Below are positions 1-9,842 of a stretch of 64,000 nucleotides of DNA, in pieces; position 1 is the first letter of the stretch; each line of letters starts with the position of its first letter. Where the stretch lies: positions 310,001-374,000 of the forward strand of contig NZ_OMPD01000009.1 of NCBI RefSeq assembly GCF_900312745.1. Direction: 5' to 3'. Source of the stretch: Aquimarina sp. AU58. GTDB lineage: Bacteria > Bacteroidota > Bacteroidia > Flavobacteriales > Flavobacteriaceae. The notes under the pieces are model-generated. The model was given only the letters and a program-made list of their open reading frames with translations, made no database searches and was not told the DNA's origin. Position numbers and translations under genes: made by a program.

Positions 1-365
1 TACATTTGGTAAAACCATTTGGGTTTGAATTAAGTGATTCGAGATTAAAAAGAGCTGGGCTAGATTACTGGAAACACATCTCGGTATATATGTATGATAG
101 TATAGATGAATTTTATGTTATAAATAAAGGTAAAAACATGGTATACCTATCGAGCCATGCAAAAAAAGACTACTGTTCTATACCCTATGAAGATGATCTA
201 TTTTTTGTTTTCGGAAAAGAATCTACTGGTTTGTCAAAAACTATAACAGAAAAATATCCAGATCAACTCTATAAAATCCCAATATACAGTGATAAGGTAA
301 GAAGTTTAAATCTGGCTAATGCAGTGAGTATTGTAGTCTATGAAGGGATAAGAAATATTAAATAA
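1..365 (+). CDS. trmL: tRNA (cytidine(34)-2'-O)-methyltransferase TrmL, 5' end cut by window
   Basis: SPOUT-class methyltransferase that 2'-O-methylates the wobble base of tRNA-Leu (family knowledge). The visible C-terminal ~120 residues carry the family signature: a K-P-F-G-F segment followed by S-R-L-K-R-A-G-L-D-Y-W, the FGKESTGL motif, and the SAM-binding knot motif SLNLANAVSIVVYE near the end. The reading frame (frame 3) is open to the left edge, so the real start lies outside the window. It is the last gene before the cobalamin block and has no obvious functional link to it. Confidence 0.93.
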   Translation, partial: HLVKPFGFELSDSRLKRAGLDYWKHISVYMYDSIDEFYVINKGKNMVYLSSHAKKDYCSIPYEDDLFFVFGKESTGLSKTITEKYPDQLYKIPIYSDKVRSLNLANAVSIVVYEGIRNIK

Positions 366-422
366 ATAGATCTTAGCTACATTATAGAATTCCGTATTTT
401 TACCAATCATACAAAAATACAG

Positions 423-2087
423 ATGAAACCAAAATATACCTATCCTTTTACTGCTATCCCCGATCAGGAAGATCTAAAATTATGTTTGTTACTCAATCTG
501 GTAGATCCAAGTATTGGAGGAGTGCTGGCAACCGGTGATAAAGGTACTGCCAAAACCACTATGGTAAGAGGGCTTAGTCAGTTGATGGGAGAAGATTTCC
601 CATTTGTTAATTTACCTATTGGCGCTACCGAAGATCGGGTATTAGGGAGCATTAACCTGGAGGCATTGATTAACCAGAAAACTACGATTGTAGATAAGGG
701 GTTATTATCGCAGGCACATCAGGGGTTTTTGTATATCGATGAGGTGAACCTCCTCAATGATTATCTAATGGATGTATTATTAGATGCTTCGGCAACAGGA
801 GGGTATCACCTGGAGCGTGAAGGAATCTCACAATGGATGGATAGTCGTTTTTGTCTTGTTGGTACAATGAATCCAGAAGAAGGAGCCTTGCGACCACAGT
901 TACTAGATCGATTTGGATTAAGTGTTACCATCCAGACTCCCAAAAAAATAAAGACACGTACCAAAATTGCAATGCAACGTCTTAGTTTTGATAATGATCC
1001 AATAGCATTTTATAATCGGTTTCAAGAAGAAGAACAGCAGGTTAAACATCAGGTGATTTTGGCCAAAAAGATACTTAATGCTGTAATTATTCCAGAATCG
1101 ATACAAGAACAGTGTGCTACATTAACTATAGCTAATCAGGTAGAGGGAATGCGTGCAGATATCTTACTTTTAAAAACGGCAAGAGCATATGCAGCATTTT
1201 ATAATGAGAAACAGGTAACTGAAGCAATGGTAGATCGTATAGCACCTTTTGTATTACAACATCGTGCAAAAGAATATACGCCTCCAACAGATCAGAATAA
1301 AGAAAACCCTTCTGATACAGAAAATTATACTCCCAAGGAAGAAACGGCACCTCAAAACGAGCAAAATAATACAGCATTTCAATTGCCAAAGGCTGTACAA
1401 CAAGGATTGAAATTTTCGGCTTCAAAGGCAACTAAAAAACAAGAAGTCCTTTTAGATACTCAACAGAAATTATATTCAGTAGCATATCCGGCAGAACGAC
1501 AACAAGAAATATCAGTACTGCAATCTGTAAAAGAGTATCTAAAGACAGGGAAATTTACAACAGTATATAAACAAGCAACAAAGAAAGCAGTAGCACGAAT
1601 TATATTCCTGGTAGATACCAGTGCTTCTATGGCGCTAGATCAGCAAATGGCATATTTAAAGGGAATCATAGAGAAAACAATTACATCTTATCCTCTGCAA
1701 AAAATCCAGTATGCTATAGTTGGCTTGCAGAATACTACAGCTAAAGTTATTCAGGGATTTACAGCCAACACCGAACAAATTTTGAATATAAATCACGAAT
1801 TAAAAACAGGAGGAAAAACGAATTTGGGAGCTGCTTTTTTTAAAGTATATGAGTTATTGCGATCTGTAAATACACAAACAGTACAACTATTTGTTTTTAC
1901 AGATGGAAAAATAAATGCGGGAGCAGAAAACCCATTTCAGTACGCGGTTTCTACCTATAAAAAATACCTGGCGAGGATTCAAAAAGCTACTGTTATTGAT
2001 ACCGAAACAGGGTTTGTACGATTAGGTAAAGCCAAACAATTAGCACAACAACTAAAACTGAAGTACACTATAGTTTCTGATTTTTAA
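423..2087 (+). CDS. ChlI/ChlD-type fused chelatase ATPase subunit (AAA+ plus vWA)
   Basis: Motor subunit of a metal chelatase. Residues 1-~280 form an AAA+ domain with Walker A GDKGTAKTT (38-46) and Walker B GFLYIDE (101-107). A polar, acidic linker (~285-320) follows, and the C-terminal third is a von Willebrand A domain with MIDAS motif DTSAS near residue 398. This is the BchI-BchD arrangement fused in one chain of 554 residues. With cbiA and cobN following on the same strand, it most likely energises cobalt insertion by CobN, replacing the CobS/CobT pair of classical aerobic producers (inference from context). Magnesium chelation is unlikely because no chlorophyll genes are visible. Confidence 0.88.
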   Translation: MKPKYTYPFTAIPDQEDLKLCLLLNLVDPSIGGVLATGDKGTAKTTMVRGLSQLMGEDFPFVNLPIGATEDRVLGSINLEALINQKTTIVDKGLLSQAHQGFLYIDEVNLLNDYLMDVLLDASATGGYHLEREGISQWMDSRFCLVGTMNPEEGALRPQLLDRFGLSVTIQTPKKIKTRTKIAMQRLSFDNDPIAFYNRFQEEEQQVKHQVILAKKILNAVIIPESIQEQCATLTIANQVEGMRADILLLKTARAYAAFYNEKQVTEAMVDRIAPFVLQHRAKEYTPPTDQNKENPSDTENYTPKEETAPQNEQNNTAFQLPKAVQQGLKFSASKATKKQEVLLDTQQKLYSVAYPAERQQEISVLQSVKEYLKTGKFTTVYKQATKKAVARIIFLVDTSASMALDQQMAYLKGIIEKTITSYPLQKIQYAIVGLQNTTAKVIQGFTANTEQILNINHELKTGGKTNLGAAFFKVYELLRSVNTQTVQLFVFTDGKINAGAENPFQYAVSTYKKYLARIQKATVIDTETGFVRLGKAKQLAQQLKLKYTIVSDF

Positions 2088-2133
2088 TGATGTAAATAAT
2101 TATGTGTATAGAAATATACAAGTATAAAAAAGA

Positions 2134-2165
2134 ATGTCCTTCGACAAGCTCAGTATGACAATGAA
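2134..2165. repeat. interspersed short repeat, CTTCGACAAGCTCAGTATGACA type
   Basis: In the 164-bp gap between the chelatase gene and cbiA lies TCCTTCGACAAGCTCAGTAT followed by GACA. Related copies occur at 48776-48855 (as an inverted pair) and at 51746-51793. This is a REP-like extragenic sequence dispersed in flavobacterial genomes (general knowledge). It is followed by AT-rich text without a gene. Confidence 0.6.
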
Positions 2166-2251
2166 TCGACTAAATTACGCCAATACAAAATTTATAATCT
2201 AATCTCTAACAGCGAAGCGATCTAAAATCTCAATTCTTTTTAAACCACCAT

Positions 2252-3547
2252 ATGTCCAAAGCATTTTTAATAGCTGCTCCGTGGAGTAATTCGGGAAAAA
2301 CAACACTTACATTAGGGATGTCTCGTTGGTTTAGTAACAAGGGAAATACCGTACAAACGTTTAAATGCGGACCCGACTATATTGATACGATTCATCACAG
2401 TACTGCTGCCCGAAAATCAGCCGTAAATTTAGATACCGTGATGATGCCTGAGGAGCATGTGAAAACCGTTTTCGAACGGTATAGTGCGTCTGCCGATATT
2501 AGTATTGTAGAAGGAGTGATGGGATTGTTTGATGGTGCAGTAAAGGATAAGGGAAGCTCGGCAGCGATAGCTAAATTATTGGATATTCCGGTAATCTTGG
2601 TGGTTAATGCCAGTGCTATGGCATATACTATTGCTCCAATCTTACACGGGTTAAAAACGTTTGATCCCAAAGTTAAGATCGCGGGTGTTATTTTTAATTT
2701 TGTAAAAACAGCATCACATTATGCATTCCTTAAAGAAGCATGTGATACTGTGGGGATTCTATCTTTAGGATACATTCCGCCGAATGGGGAAATTGCAATT
2801 CCCTCACGCCATTTGGGATTACATATCGATGGTACTTTTGAAAATGTTATCGAAAAAGCAGCCTCACATATTGCAGCTCATGTATCATTAACTACACTTT
2901 TAGAATGCGCAAAAATAGTCCCTAAAATAGATCAGGAAGCATCAGTTATTATAACTTCTGAAAAAAAATATAAGATAGCGATAGCAAAAGATGAGGCATT
3001 TACATTTACCTATCTCGAAAATCTAAAATGGCTAGAAGCTATTGGAGAAATCCTATATTTTAGTCCAATTCATGACCAGAAACTCCCTGAAGCAGATATG
3101 ATTTATCTGGCAGGAGGGTATCCTGAATTATATCTTGAAATGTTATCTGATAATATCGCAATGCGAAATCAGTTAAAAAAAGCTGCTGATCGAGGAGTAA
3201 AAATCCTGGCAGAATGTGGTGGGATGATGTATCTGGGAAATACCATTATTGATGAAGAAGGTAAAGAATATGATATGGTAGGGATATTTCCGTTTCGTAC
3301 ATCTATGCAAAACAAAAAATTATCTTTAGGATATCGAAAAGTAGTGTACAAAGGATTAGAAATTTGGGGGCATGAATTTCATTATTCTAAAGTGCTAAAT
3401 GATGATATCATACCCACTGTAGGGCAAGTATTCTCGGCAAGAGAAAAAGAAGTTACCACAAAAATATATCAATATCAAAACGTATATGCCAGCTACATTC
3501 ATTTGTACTGGGCAGCGTTAGAAGAACCTATAGACTTATGCATCTAA
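2252..3547 (+). CDS. cbiA: cobyrinate a,c-diamide synthase CbiA
   Basis: ATP- and glutamine-dependent amidation of the a and c side chains of cobyrinic (or hydrogenobyrinic) acid. The N-terminus has the dethiobiotin-synthetase-like P-loop WSNSGKTT (~10-17) and the segment KCGPDYID. The C-terminal glutaminase-like domain has the nucleophile Cys in AECGGMMYLG (~residue 322) and HEFHYS. The length of 431 residues is normal. The stop overlaps the start of cobN by 10 bp, so the two are translationally coupled. The ATG at 2252 is used because the P-loop follows at the usual distance. Confidence 0.95.
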   Translation: MSKAFLIAAPWSNSGKTTLTLGMSRWFSNKGNTVQTFKCGPDYIDTIHHSTAARKSAVNLDTVMMPEEHVKTVFERYSASADISIVEGVMGLFDGAVKDKGSSAAIAKLLDIPVILVVNASAMAYTIAPILHGLKTFDPKVKIAGVIFNFVKTASHYAFLKEACDTVGILSLGYIPPNGEIAIPSRHLGLHIDGTFENVIEKAASHIAAHVSLTTLLECAKIVPKIDQEASVIITSEKKYKIAIAKDEAFTFTYLENLKWLEAIGEILYFSPIHDQKLPEADMIYLAGGYPELYLEMLSDNIAMRNQLKKAADRGVKILAECGGMMYLGNTIIDEEGKEYDMVGIFPFRTSMQNKKLSLGYRKVVYKGLEIWGHEFHYSKVLNDDIIPTVGQVFSAREKEVTTKIYQYQNVYASYIHLYWAALEEPIDLCI

Positions 3548-6500
3548 TCGCAACCATACCCGGAGGGTGGAACCCCAATGATGATGGTATTTTTTATATC
3601 GATCAGCAACCGGGAGATATTGTATTTCTGAGTGCCGGAGATACCGAAATTCATACTTTAAATGAGGCGTATAAGGGACTATATAAAGCAGAAGGAGATA
3701 AATTGCCTAGTTTACGAATGACCAACCTGGTATATCTCAAACAAGAATTGACCATAGATACTTATCTTGAAGAAGTATTAAGTAAGGCCAAAGTCATTGT
3801 TTGTAGTATGCTGGGAGGAATCAGCTATTACAAATATTTAGTTGAGTCTCTGGTGAGTTTACAAGAGCAAACGGGTAATACGATATTGTTTTTACCAGCT
3901 CATGAACCTGATTTTGAGTTAATGCAATTGTCATCTGTCGATATACAAATTGTACATCAGTGTCGACAATATTTACAGGAAGGAGGAAAAGAAAATGCTG
4001 TTGCTTTATTCAATTATTTACGAACTCGTTTCTTTGATATACAACTTCCGATTGTACCTGCTATAGGTATTGCAGAGGTGTTTTTATATACTACAGCGTT
4101 AGGAATGACTACTCAAGAAGTTTTAGAAAGTACTATAGATGCCTCTAGACCTAATGTGGCATTATTGGGATATCGCACCCATTTTCTATCTGATAATATG
4201 GAGCCGTTACATGCGATGAGTACAGCGCTTCAGGAACGAGGAATGAATGCTTTTGTGGTTTTTGCAAGTAACTTGCGAGATCCTAAATTATTAGATCAGG
4301 TACAAGCATTAATGACTCATAACGGGGAGCGTGATGTGCATACCATTATCAATACTACAGGATTTACGATCAAACCCATGGATGGTTCAGTGTTTATCTT
4401 CGAAAAACTTAAAATTCCCGTTTTGCAAGCCATATTTTCTACTGCTAATAAGCAAGTATGGGAAGAAGGACTCTTTGGATTACCGCCTACAGATATTGCT
4501 ATGAATATCGCCTTACCCGAAATTGATGGGCGAATTATCGGTCGAGCGGTTTCGTTTAAAAAAGAAATTAGTAAAGATGCACTTACCGATAGTTCTATTT
4601 TAAAATACGAAGCCCATATTCCTGCCTGTGATTTTATGGCAGAATTAGCCCAACGATGGGCTGCATTACAGTATAAAAAGAATATAGATAAAAAGGTAGC
4701 GGTCATTTTACCAAATTACCCCAATAAGGACAGTCGTCTTGCAAACGGAGTAGGTCTCGATACACCCGAAAGTTGCATTGTTTTATTAGATACCCTTAAA
4801 GCCGAAGGATATAGTGTAGGAGAGCAACTACCAAAGAGTGGTACAGAGCTAATGCATTGGATTACACAAGTAACCACTAATGATGTTACGACCACGATGA
4901 CCCGGCCGCATGCATTGACTTTTGATCGAGCAGATTTTGATATATGTTTTTCGGCATTATCTTCAGCATTACAAGATAAAGTAACAGCGCAATGGGGGAC
5001 ACCAGAAGATGATCCGTATTATACCGGTGATGGATTTATAGTATCTGGATTCTTATTGGGAAATATCTTTGTGAGTATTCAACCTTCCAGAGGGTATAAT
5101 CAGGATCCACAGGCAATCTATCATTCTCCTGATCTGCCACCAACCTATCAATATCTGGCTTATTATTTTTGGTTACAACAAAACTATCAGGCAGATGCCG
5201 TGATCCATCTAGGAAAACACGGAAACCTGGAGTGGTTACCCGGAAAAAGTGTTTCACTAGATCCCGAAACTTGCTTTCCTGCAGCCGTATTTGGCGCATT
5301 ACCACATTTTTACCCGTTTATTATTAATGACCCGGGAGAAGGAACACAGGCAAAACGACGCAATCAAGCCGTGATCATAGACCATTTAATTCCACCGATG
5401 ACCCGAGCAGAAAGCTATGGTAGCCTAATGAAACTAGAGCATCTGGTAGATGAATATTATGAAGCTTCTACCTTAGATCCCAAACGTTCGCGTGTATTAG
5501 AAAAGGAAATTGCTGATCTGGTTACCCAAACCAAGCTCAATGTAGATTTGGGAATCGCCTCAGATGATGTAGATGAGTTATTAGTCAAATTAGATGGGTA
5601 TTTGTGTGAATTAAAAGAAGCACAAATCAGAGATGGACTTCATATTTTTGGAAAAGCCCCTGTAGATGAACAGCTCATAGATTTGTTAATAGCATTGCAT
5701 CGCGTACCAGGATATCAACAGGAAGGAATCACACAAGCACTGGCTAAAGATTTGGGAATTACCAAAAACATTCTTGAGGTTGCCTATACAGAACCTATGG
5801 AGTTGACTATTGAAGGTGTTTTTTGTAAAACGACAGGACACGTGATTCAACAATTAGAAAGTATTGTAAAAAGACAATTGATTACGTATTTAGAAAAAGA
5901 AATCCTTGCCGAAGAATATCCTGTCTTAAACAAGATGTTACAATATGTCAAATCTACAACTTTGGTTGCGGTGCAACAGACTACAGATGAACTACGATAT
6001 TTATTAGGTGGCCTTAATGGATGCTATGTTCCTTCTGGGCCGTCGGGAGCACCAACACGAGGTCGATTGGATTTGTTGCCTACCGGTAGGAATTTTTATT
6101 CTGTAGATGTACGTACCATTCCAACTGAAACGGCCTACCGTTTGGGAGAGAAAAGCGCACAGCTGATTATTGATCGATATTTGCAGGAAAACGGGGATTA
6201 CCCAGAAACCATTGGAGTTTCGGTATGGGGAACCTCTACCATGCGTACAGGGGGAGATGATATTGCACAAGCATTTGCATTAATGGGAGTACGCCCGTTA
6301 TGGAAAAATGCCAATCGCAGAGTTACCGATTTTGAGGTAATTCCCTTAATAACATTAGGAAGACCCAGAGTAGATGTTACATTACGGATCTCAGGGTTTT
6401 TTAGAGATGCATTTCCCGATGTGATCAATCTGTTTAATGCGGTGGTAACGCGTTTGGCAAATCTGGATGAACCTTTAGACGATAATCCCATCAGAAAACG

Positions 6501-7284
6501 GTTTTTAGCAGAACAATCACAGTGGCAAGAGCAAGGATTACCACAAGAAGAAGCTTCGCAACGTGCTTTATATCGTGTGTTTGGTTCTAAACCGGGAGCA
6601 TACGGAGCAGGGCTGCAAGCCGTAATCGATGAGAAAAACTGGCAAACCCAGGAAGATCTTGCCAAAGTATATATCAATTGGAGTGGATATGCCTATGGCA
6701 ATTCTAAAAAAGGAGTTTCTGCGCATGAATCGTTTCAGTATCGATTGCAAGCGATGCAGATCGTAATGCAAAATCAGGATAACAGGGAACATGATATTTT
6801 GGATAGCGATGATTACTATCAATTTCATGGGGGATTGGCCAATGCCGTAAAAACTGTAAAAGGTAATGAAGCTGAAATCTATTTTGGAGATCATTCCAGA
6901 CCAGAAACGCCCAAGGTAAAAACACTGAAAGAAGAATTACTAAAAGTATACCGCTCACGGGTAATTAATCCCAAATGGATTGCCGGAGTACAACGGCATG
7001 GGTATAAAGGAGCTTTTGAGATGGCTGCCACTTTAGATTATCTGTTTGCCTATGATGCCACGACAAACCTAATTGATGATTTTATGTATGAAGGGATTAC
7101 AGAAAGCTATTTGTTAACTCCCGAAAACAAAGAATTTATTACCCAAAATAATCCCTGGGCACTAAAAGATATGAGCGAACGCTTGTTGGAAGCCATACAA
7201 CGAGGAATGTGGGCAAATCCATCTGATGAAGTTAAAAGACAATTAGAGGAGTTGTATATGGAAGGTGAAGGATTGGTAGAGTAG
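3538..7284 (+). CDS. cobN: cobaltochelatase large subunit CobN
   Basis: Catalytic subunit that inserts Co2+ into hydrogenobyrinic acid a,c-diamide with the help of an AAA+ chelatase pair, here probably the ChlI/D fusion two genes upstream. At 1248 residues it has the family's size. Family blocks include YQADAVIHLGKHGNLEWLPG, NDPGEGTQAKRR, and the C-terminal SWSGYAYG-like block (here NWSGYAYGNS) followed by a conserved EYLFAYDATTN-like segment (LDYLFAYDAT). It belongs to the BchH/ChlH/CobN superfamily; adjacency to cbiA decides for cobalt. It overlaps cbiA and is the last gene of this block. Confidence 0.95.
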   Translation: MHLIATIPGGWNPNDDGIFYIDQQPGDIVFLSAGDTEIHTLNEAYKGLYKAEGDKLPSLRMTNLVYLKQELTIDTYLEEVLSKAKVIVCSMLGGISYYKYLVESLVSLQEQTGNTILFLPAHEPDFELMQLSSVDIQIVHQCRQYLQEGGKENAVALFNYLRTRFFDIQLPIVPAIGIAEVFLYTTALGMTTQEVLESTIDASRPNVALLGYRTHFLSDNMEPLHAMSTALQERGMNAFVVFASNLRDPKLLDQVQALMTHNGERDVHTIINTTGFTIKPMDGSVFIFEKLKIPVLQAIFSTANKQVWEEGLFGLPPTDIAMNIALPEIDGRIIGRAVSFKKEISKDALTDSSILKYEAHIPACDFMAELAQRWAALQYKKNIDKKVAVILPNYPNKDSRLANGVGLDTPESCIVLLDTLKAEGYSVGEQLPKSGTELMHWITQVTTNDVTTTMTRPHALTFDRADFDICFSALSSALQDKVTAQWGTPEDDPYYTGDGFIVSGFLLGNIFVSIQPSRGYNQDPQAIYHSPDLPPTYQYLAYYFWLQQNYQADAVIHLGKHGNLEWLPGKSVSLDPETCFPAAVFGALPHFYPFIINDPGEGTQAKRRNQAVIIDHLIPPMTRAESYGSLMKLEHLVDEYYEASTLDPKRSRVLEKEIADLVTQTKLNVDLGIASDDVDELLVKLDGYLCELKEAQIRDGLHIFGKAPVDEQLIDLLIALHRVPGYQQEGITQALAKDLGITKNILEVAYTEPMELTIEGVFCKTTGHVIQQLESIVKRQLITYLEKEILAEEYPVLNKMLQYVKSTTLVAVQQTTDELRYLLGGLNGCYVPSGPSGAPTRGRLDLLPTGRNFYSVDVRTIPTETAYRLGEKSAQLIIDRYLQENGDYPETIGVSVWGTSTMRTGGDDIAQAFALMGVRPLWKNANRRVTDFEVIPLITLGRPRVDVTLRISGFFRDAFPDVINLFNAVVTRLANLDEPLDDNPIRKRFLAEQSQWQEQGLPQEEASQRALYRVFGSKPGAYGAGLQAVIDEKNWQTQEDLAKVYINWSGYAYGNSKKGVSAHESFQYRLQAMQIVMQNQDNREHDILDSDDYYQFHGGLANAVKTVKGNEAEIYFGDHSRPETPKVKTLKEELLKVYRSRVINPKWIAGVQRHGYKGAFEMAATLDYLFAYDATTNLIDDFMYEGITESYLLTPENKEFITQNNPWALKDMSERLLEAIQRGMWANPSDEVKRQLEELYMEGEGLVE

Positions 7285-7402
7285 TAGGATAGACCATATG
7301 ATAAGTTACCAGATTAAAAATAGTTGATTGAGTAAAAACCGGTAGATTTGTAGATACAATAGTATTTAAAGGACATGTATCCTTTATAACATTGTTAGCC
7401 AC
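7285..7402. repeat. left boundary of cassette array 1 (half element ending in GTTAGCCAC)
   Basis: Non-coding gap between cobN and the transglutaminase gene. It contains the short hairpin AAAGGACATGTATCCTTT (7370-7387) and ends in ACATTGTTAGCCAC (7389-7402). This 14-mer is the exact reverse complement of GTGGCTAACAATGT at 8078-8091, just after the next gene. No matching left arm is visible inside the gap, so this looks like only the right half of an attC-like palindrome. Confidence 0.5.
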
Positions 7403-7433
7403 AAGCACAACAATAAATACAAATAATAGAAAA

Positions 7434-8069
7434 ATGAATTATTTAGAATCTACATATTATTTTGACTATGAAAGTGACGAAATTCAAGAAATCATCTCTG
7501 AATTTAAAACAGAATCATTATCCAAAAAAGAAAAGACTATAAGTTTGTATTTGAAAGTTCGTGACTCTTGGAGATATGACCCCTATAATTTGAGCTTTTC
7601 AAAAGAGAATTTTAAAGCAAGTACCATTGCTAAAAAATCAAAGGGGCATTGTGTAGAAAAATCTATAATAATGATTGCTTGTCTTCGGGCTTTAAGAATT
7701 CCTGCTAGACTTCACTTAGGAAAAGTTAAAAATCATATCGGAGTGGAAAGATTGACTGAGAAATTTGGAACAAACGTATTAACGCCACATGGAATGGTTA
7801 ATGTTTTTTTAAACGGTAAGTGGCTTAAACTATCTCCTGCCTTTAATAAATCAATGTGTAGAATGTGTAATGTTGCTCCTTTAGAATTTGATGGAGAAAA
7901 TAATTCATTTTTACAACAATTTAATGACAAGGGAAATCTTTTTATGGAATATCTTGATGATTATGGACATTTTGAAGATGTTCCATTAGAGTTTATGATA
8001 AAAAATGTAAAAGAGCATTATCCTGATATTTTTGACACTAAAGAAAATATCACAGAATTCAAATTATAA
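7434..8069 (+). CDS. transglutaminase-like cysteine protease-fold protein
   Basis: A 211-residue cytoplasmic protein (no signal peptide) with a transglutaminase-like core. Cys73 lies in KGHCVEKSIIMIACLRALRIPARL-type context and His119 in TPHGMVNVFLNGKW. The usual third residue falls in LSPAFNKS, where Asn replaces the expected Asp, so catalysis is uncertain. I use the ATG at 7434, because the longer TTG-initiated frame begins inside the palindromic boundary sequence. The gene is enclosed by a perfect 14-bp inverted repeat (7389-7402 / 8078-8091), as expected for a single-gene cassette. Substrate unknown. Confidence 0.8.
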   Translation: MNYLESTYYFDYESDEIQEIISEFKTESLSKKEKTISLYLKVRDSWRYDPYNLSFSKENFKASTIAKKSKGHCVEKSIIMIACLRALRIPARLHLGKVKNHIGVERLTEKFGTNVLTPHGMVNVFLNGKWLKLSPAFNKSMCRMCNVAPLEFDGENNSFLQQFNDKGNLFMEYLDDYGHFEDVPLEFMIKNVKEHYPDIFDTKENITEFKL

Positions 8070-8077
8070 AAAGCCAG

Positions 8078-8275
8078 TGGCTAACAATGTGTAAGAAAAC
8101 ATAGGGCTACTAAGCTTAATCGAATGACTAATGTCTTTTTGTAAAATTGTCAAATATAAATTTAGTATCTACACGAAATGATAAGAGCAAAATATTTATA
8201 TTTGATTTAGTGCCAACCCGAAACATATTGCTTATAAACTACCCTGCGTTTCTTATATGGTACGTTATGTTTCAC
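8078..8275. repeat. attC-like imperfect palindrome P1
   Basis: About 198 bp from GTGGCTAAC (8078-8086) to CGTTATGTTTC. The two ends can fold on each other: TAAGAAAACATAGGGCTA near the left end pairs with the complement of TACCCTGCGTTTCTTA near the right end. It separates two genes in the same orientation, as other elements of this family do (P2, P3, P5-P8). A short open frame at 8147-8344 lies inside it and shows no protein-like features. Confidence 0.55.
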
Positions 8276-8294
8276 CTAAGAAAACAAACAGTTA

Positions 8295-9110
8295 ATGAAC
8301 TATCAAACTTTTCAGCCCCATCCAGATTTAGAATCGCTAATTAGTTGTTATTGGACTTTGGAAGTTCCTGCAACAGAGGATACGCAGAGACAACGAATAA
8401 TTCCTGATGGCACGATCGAAATGGCATTTATACTTGGAGATGATATAAAACGATATACCACCGAGGATAATTTTATTATACAACCTCGTTCAATGGTATT
8501 AGGACAGATCATTGACCCTTTTTATATAGAACCAACAGGATATGTTAACACATTTGCAATCCGTTTTTATCCTTATGGTTTTGCCAATTTTGTAACTACA
8601 CCAATCAAAACATTGGCAAACAAGGAAACGCCAATTGAAATGTTATTTGAAGAAAAAACTGCTCGAAAATTAGAACAAGAGATAATTCAAGCCACAGATA
8701 CAAAACAAAGAATAGAGATCATCGAATTTTTTCTTCTTAATAAACTCAGTGAGCAGGTCACGGTCGACAATATTGTTAAAACAACTATAGATACCCTCTT
8801 ATCAACAAAGGGGAGCACATCTATACGTGATATTCTTAAAAAAGATGTATCCAAAAGAAGACAACTTGAAAGATTGTTTGTAAAACAAATAGGGATCAGC
8901 CCGAAACAGTTGGGTAGAGTAATTCGGTTACAAGGTGCCCTAAAAATGTTACTTAACGAAGAAGGAGAAAGTCTTACTAACATTGCTTATAAAAGTGAAT
9001 ACTATGACCAGGCACATTTTATTAAAGATTTCAAGGAGTTTACAGGAATTAGCCCGAAAGAGTTTTTAGGAAATGAAAACATGACGCTTTCTTCCATTTT
9101 CTACAAATGA
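8295..9110 (+). CDS. AraC-family transcriptional regulator with DUF6597-like N-domain
   Basis: A 271-residue regulator. The N-terminal ligand-type domain begins with the typical CYWTLEVP and IIPDGTIEMAF segments of DUF6597-type AraC proteins. The C-terminus has two AraC helix-turn-helix units, with GISPKQLGRVIRLQ and the signature YYDQAHFIKDFKEFTGISPKEF. The ATG at 8295 follows palindrome P1 directly. The VOC lipoprotein gene 76 bp downstream is its probable partner or target. Confidence 0.9.
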   Translation: MNYQTFQPHPDLESLISCYWTLEVPATEDTQRQRIIPDGTIEMAFILGDDIKRYTTEDNFIIQPRSMVLGQIIDPFYIEPTGYVNTFAIRFYPYGFANFVTTPIKTLANKETPIEMLFEEKTARKLEQEIIQATDTKQRIEIIEFFLLNKLSEQVTVDNIVKTTIDTLLSTKGSTSIRDILKKDVSKRRQLERLFVKQIGISPKQLGRVIRLQGALKMLLNEEGESLTNIAYKSEYYDQAHFIKDFKEFTGISPKEFLGNENMTLSSIFYK

Positions 9111-9155
9111 AATAGATCTGTCGCATTTTTACAATTTCGTTTCTCATAGACAGTT

Positions 9156-9163
9156 TAACTTTG
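9156..9163 (+). promoter_or_regulatory. putative -7 box (TAACTTTG) for the VOC gene
   Basis: TAACTTTG fits the Bacteroidota sigma-A -7 consensus TAnnTTTG and lies 24 bp before the ATG of the VOC gene, suggesting separate transcription from the AraC gene. A clean -33 TTTG at the usual distance is not obvious. Confidence 0.4.
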
Positions 9164-9186
9164 CCGCAATATTTTAATCAATAAGC

Positions 9187-9684
9187 ATGAGGAGAATAAT
9201 ATGTAGTCTTTTTATAGTAATATTAATCTTGGGTTCTGCTGCTTGTAATAGCACAGATAAACCCAAATTAGAGAGACAAAAGAGTGATTCAGTCATAAAT
9301 CAAAGTGCAAAAGACATGAAAAGTTATATTTCAATTTTTGAAATTCCGGCAACAGATATTTCGCGAGCAATCGAATTTTATCAAGCAATTTTGGATATAA
9401 ATATTGAGAAAATGGAAATGCCAGGTATGGAAATGGGCATATTTCCATATGAAGAACAAATGGTTACTGGTGTTATTATGAAAGGAGAAGATTTTAAACC
9501 CTCTGCAGATGGTGTGACTATATATCTAAATGGTGGAGACAACCTTCAGGTAATCCTTGATAAAGTCGAGAAAAATAGCGGTAAAATCATTGTCCCCAAA
9601 ACACCTCATGCCGATGAAAGTGGATATTTCGCATTGTTTCTTGATTCTGAAGGAAATAAAATGGGGTTACATTCTCCAAATTGA
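9187..9684 (+). CDS. VOC (glyoxalase/dioxygenase fold) family lipoprotein
   Basis: A 165-residue protein with a lipoprotein signal (MRRIICSLFIVILILGSAAC; lipobox Cys20) followed by a polar linker and a vicinal-oxygen-chelate domain. Visible VOC features are ISIFEIPATDISRAIEFYQAIL, the methionine-rich MEMPGMEMGIFPYE strand, and the terminal GYFALFLDSEGNKMGLHSP. VOC proteins are usually cytoplasmic, so an envelope-anchored one is slightly unusual. It pairs with the AraC regulator upstream inside one candidate cassette. Substrate unknown. Confidence 0.85.
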   Translation: MRRIICSLFIVILILGSAACNSTDKPKLERQKSDSVINQSAKDMKSYISIFEIPATDISRAIEFYQAILDINIEKMEMPGMEMGIFPYEEQMVTGVIMKGEDFKPSADGVTIYLNGGDNLQVILDKVEKNSGKIIVPKTPHADESGYFALFLDSEGNKMGLHSPN

Positions 9685-9699
9685 TTACAGAAAAAAGCA

Positions 9700-9786
9700 A
9701 ACGCAAAACAAGGTATAGTAACAATAGCGGTTCGGGTACAAACTCGAACCGATTTTGTGTTTAAATAGGTATATTGCTACATAAAA
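9700..9786. repeat. attC-like palindrome P2 with inner GC-rich hairpin
   Basis: Outer arms TATAGTAACAATA (9714-9726) and TATTGCTACATA (9772-9783) are nearly complementary. Inside is a hairpin GCGGTTCGGG / CTCGAACCG (9727-9751). The same plan, with an inner GCGGTTTGGG / CTCAAACCG, occurs in P7 at 63359-63382. It may also act as a terminator for the VOC gene. Confidence 0.5.
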
Positions 9787-9842
9787 GGAAGTACCTTTTA
9801 CAAACCATTCCCAAACATTTAAACAGAAATACCAAACTGAAT

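Noticed and set aside
8147..8344. Short open frame of 65 codons upstream of the AraC gene
   Set aside because: It lies within palindrome P1 and overlaps the AraC start; no protein-like character.
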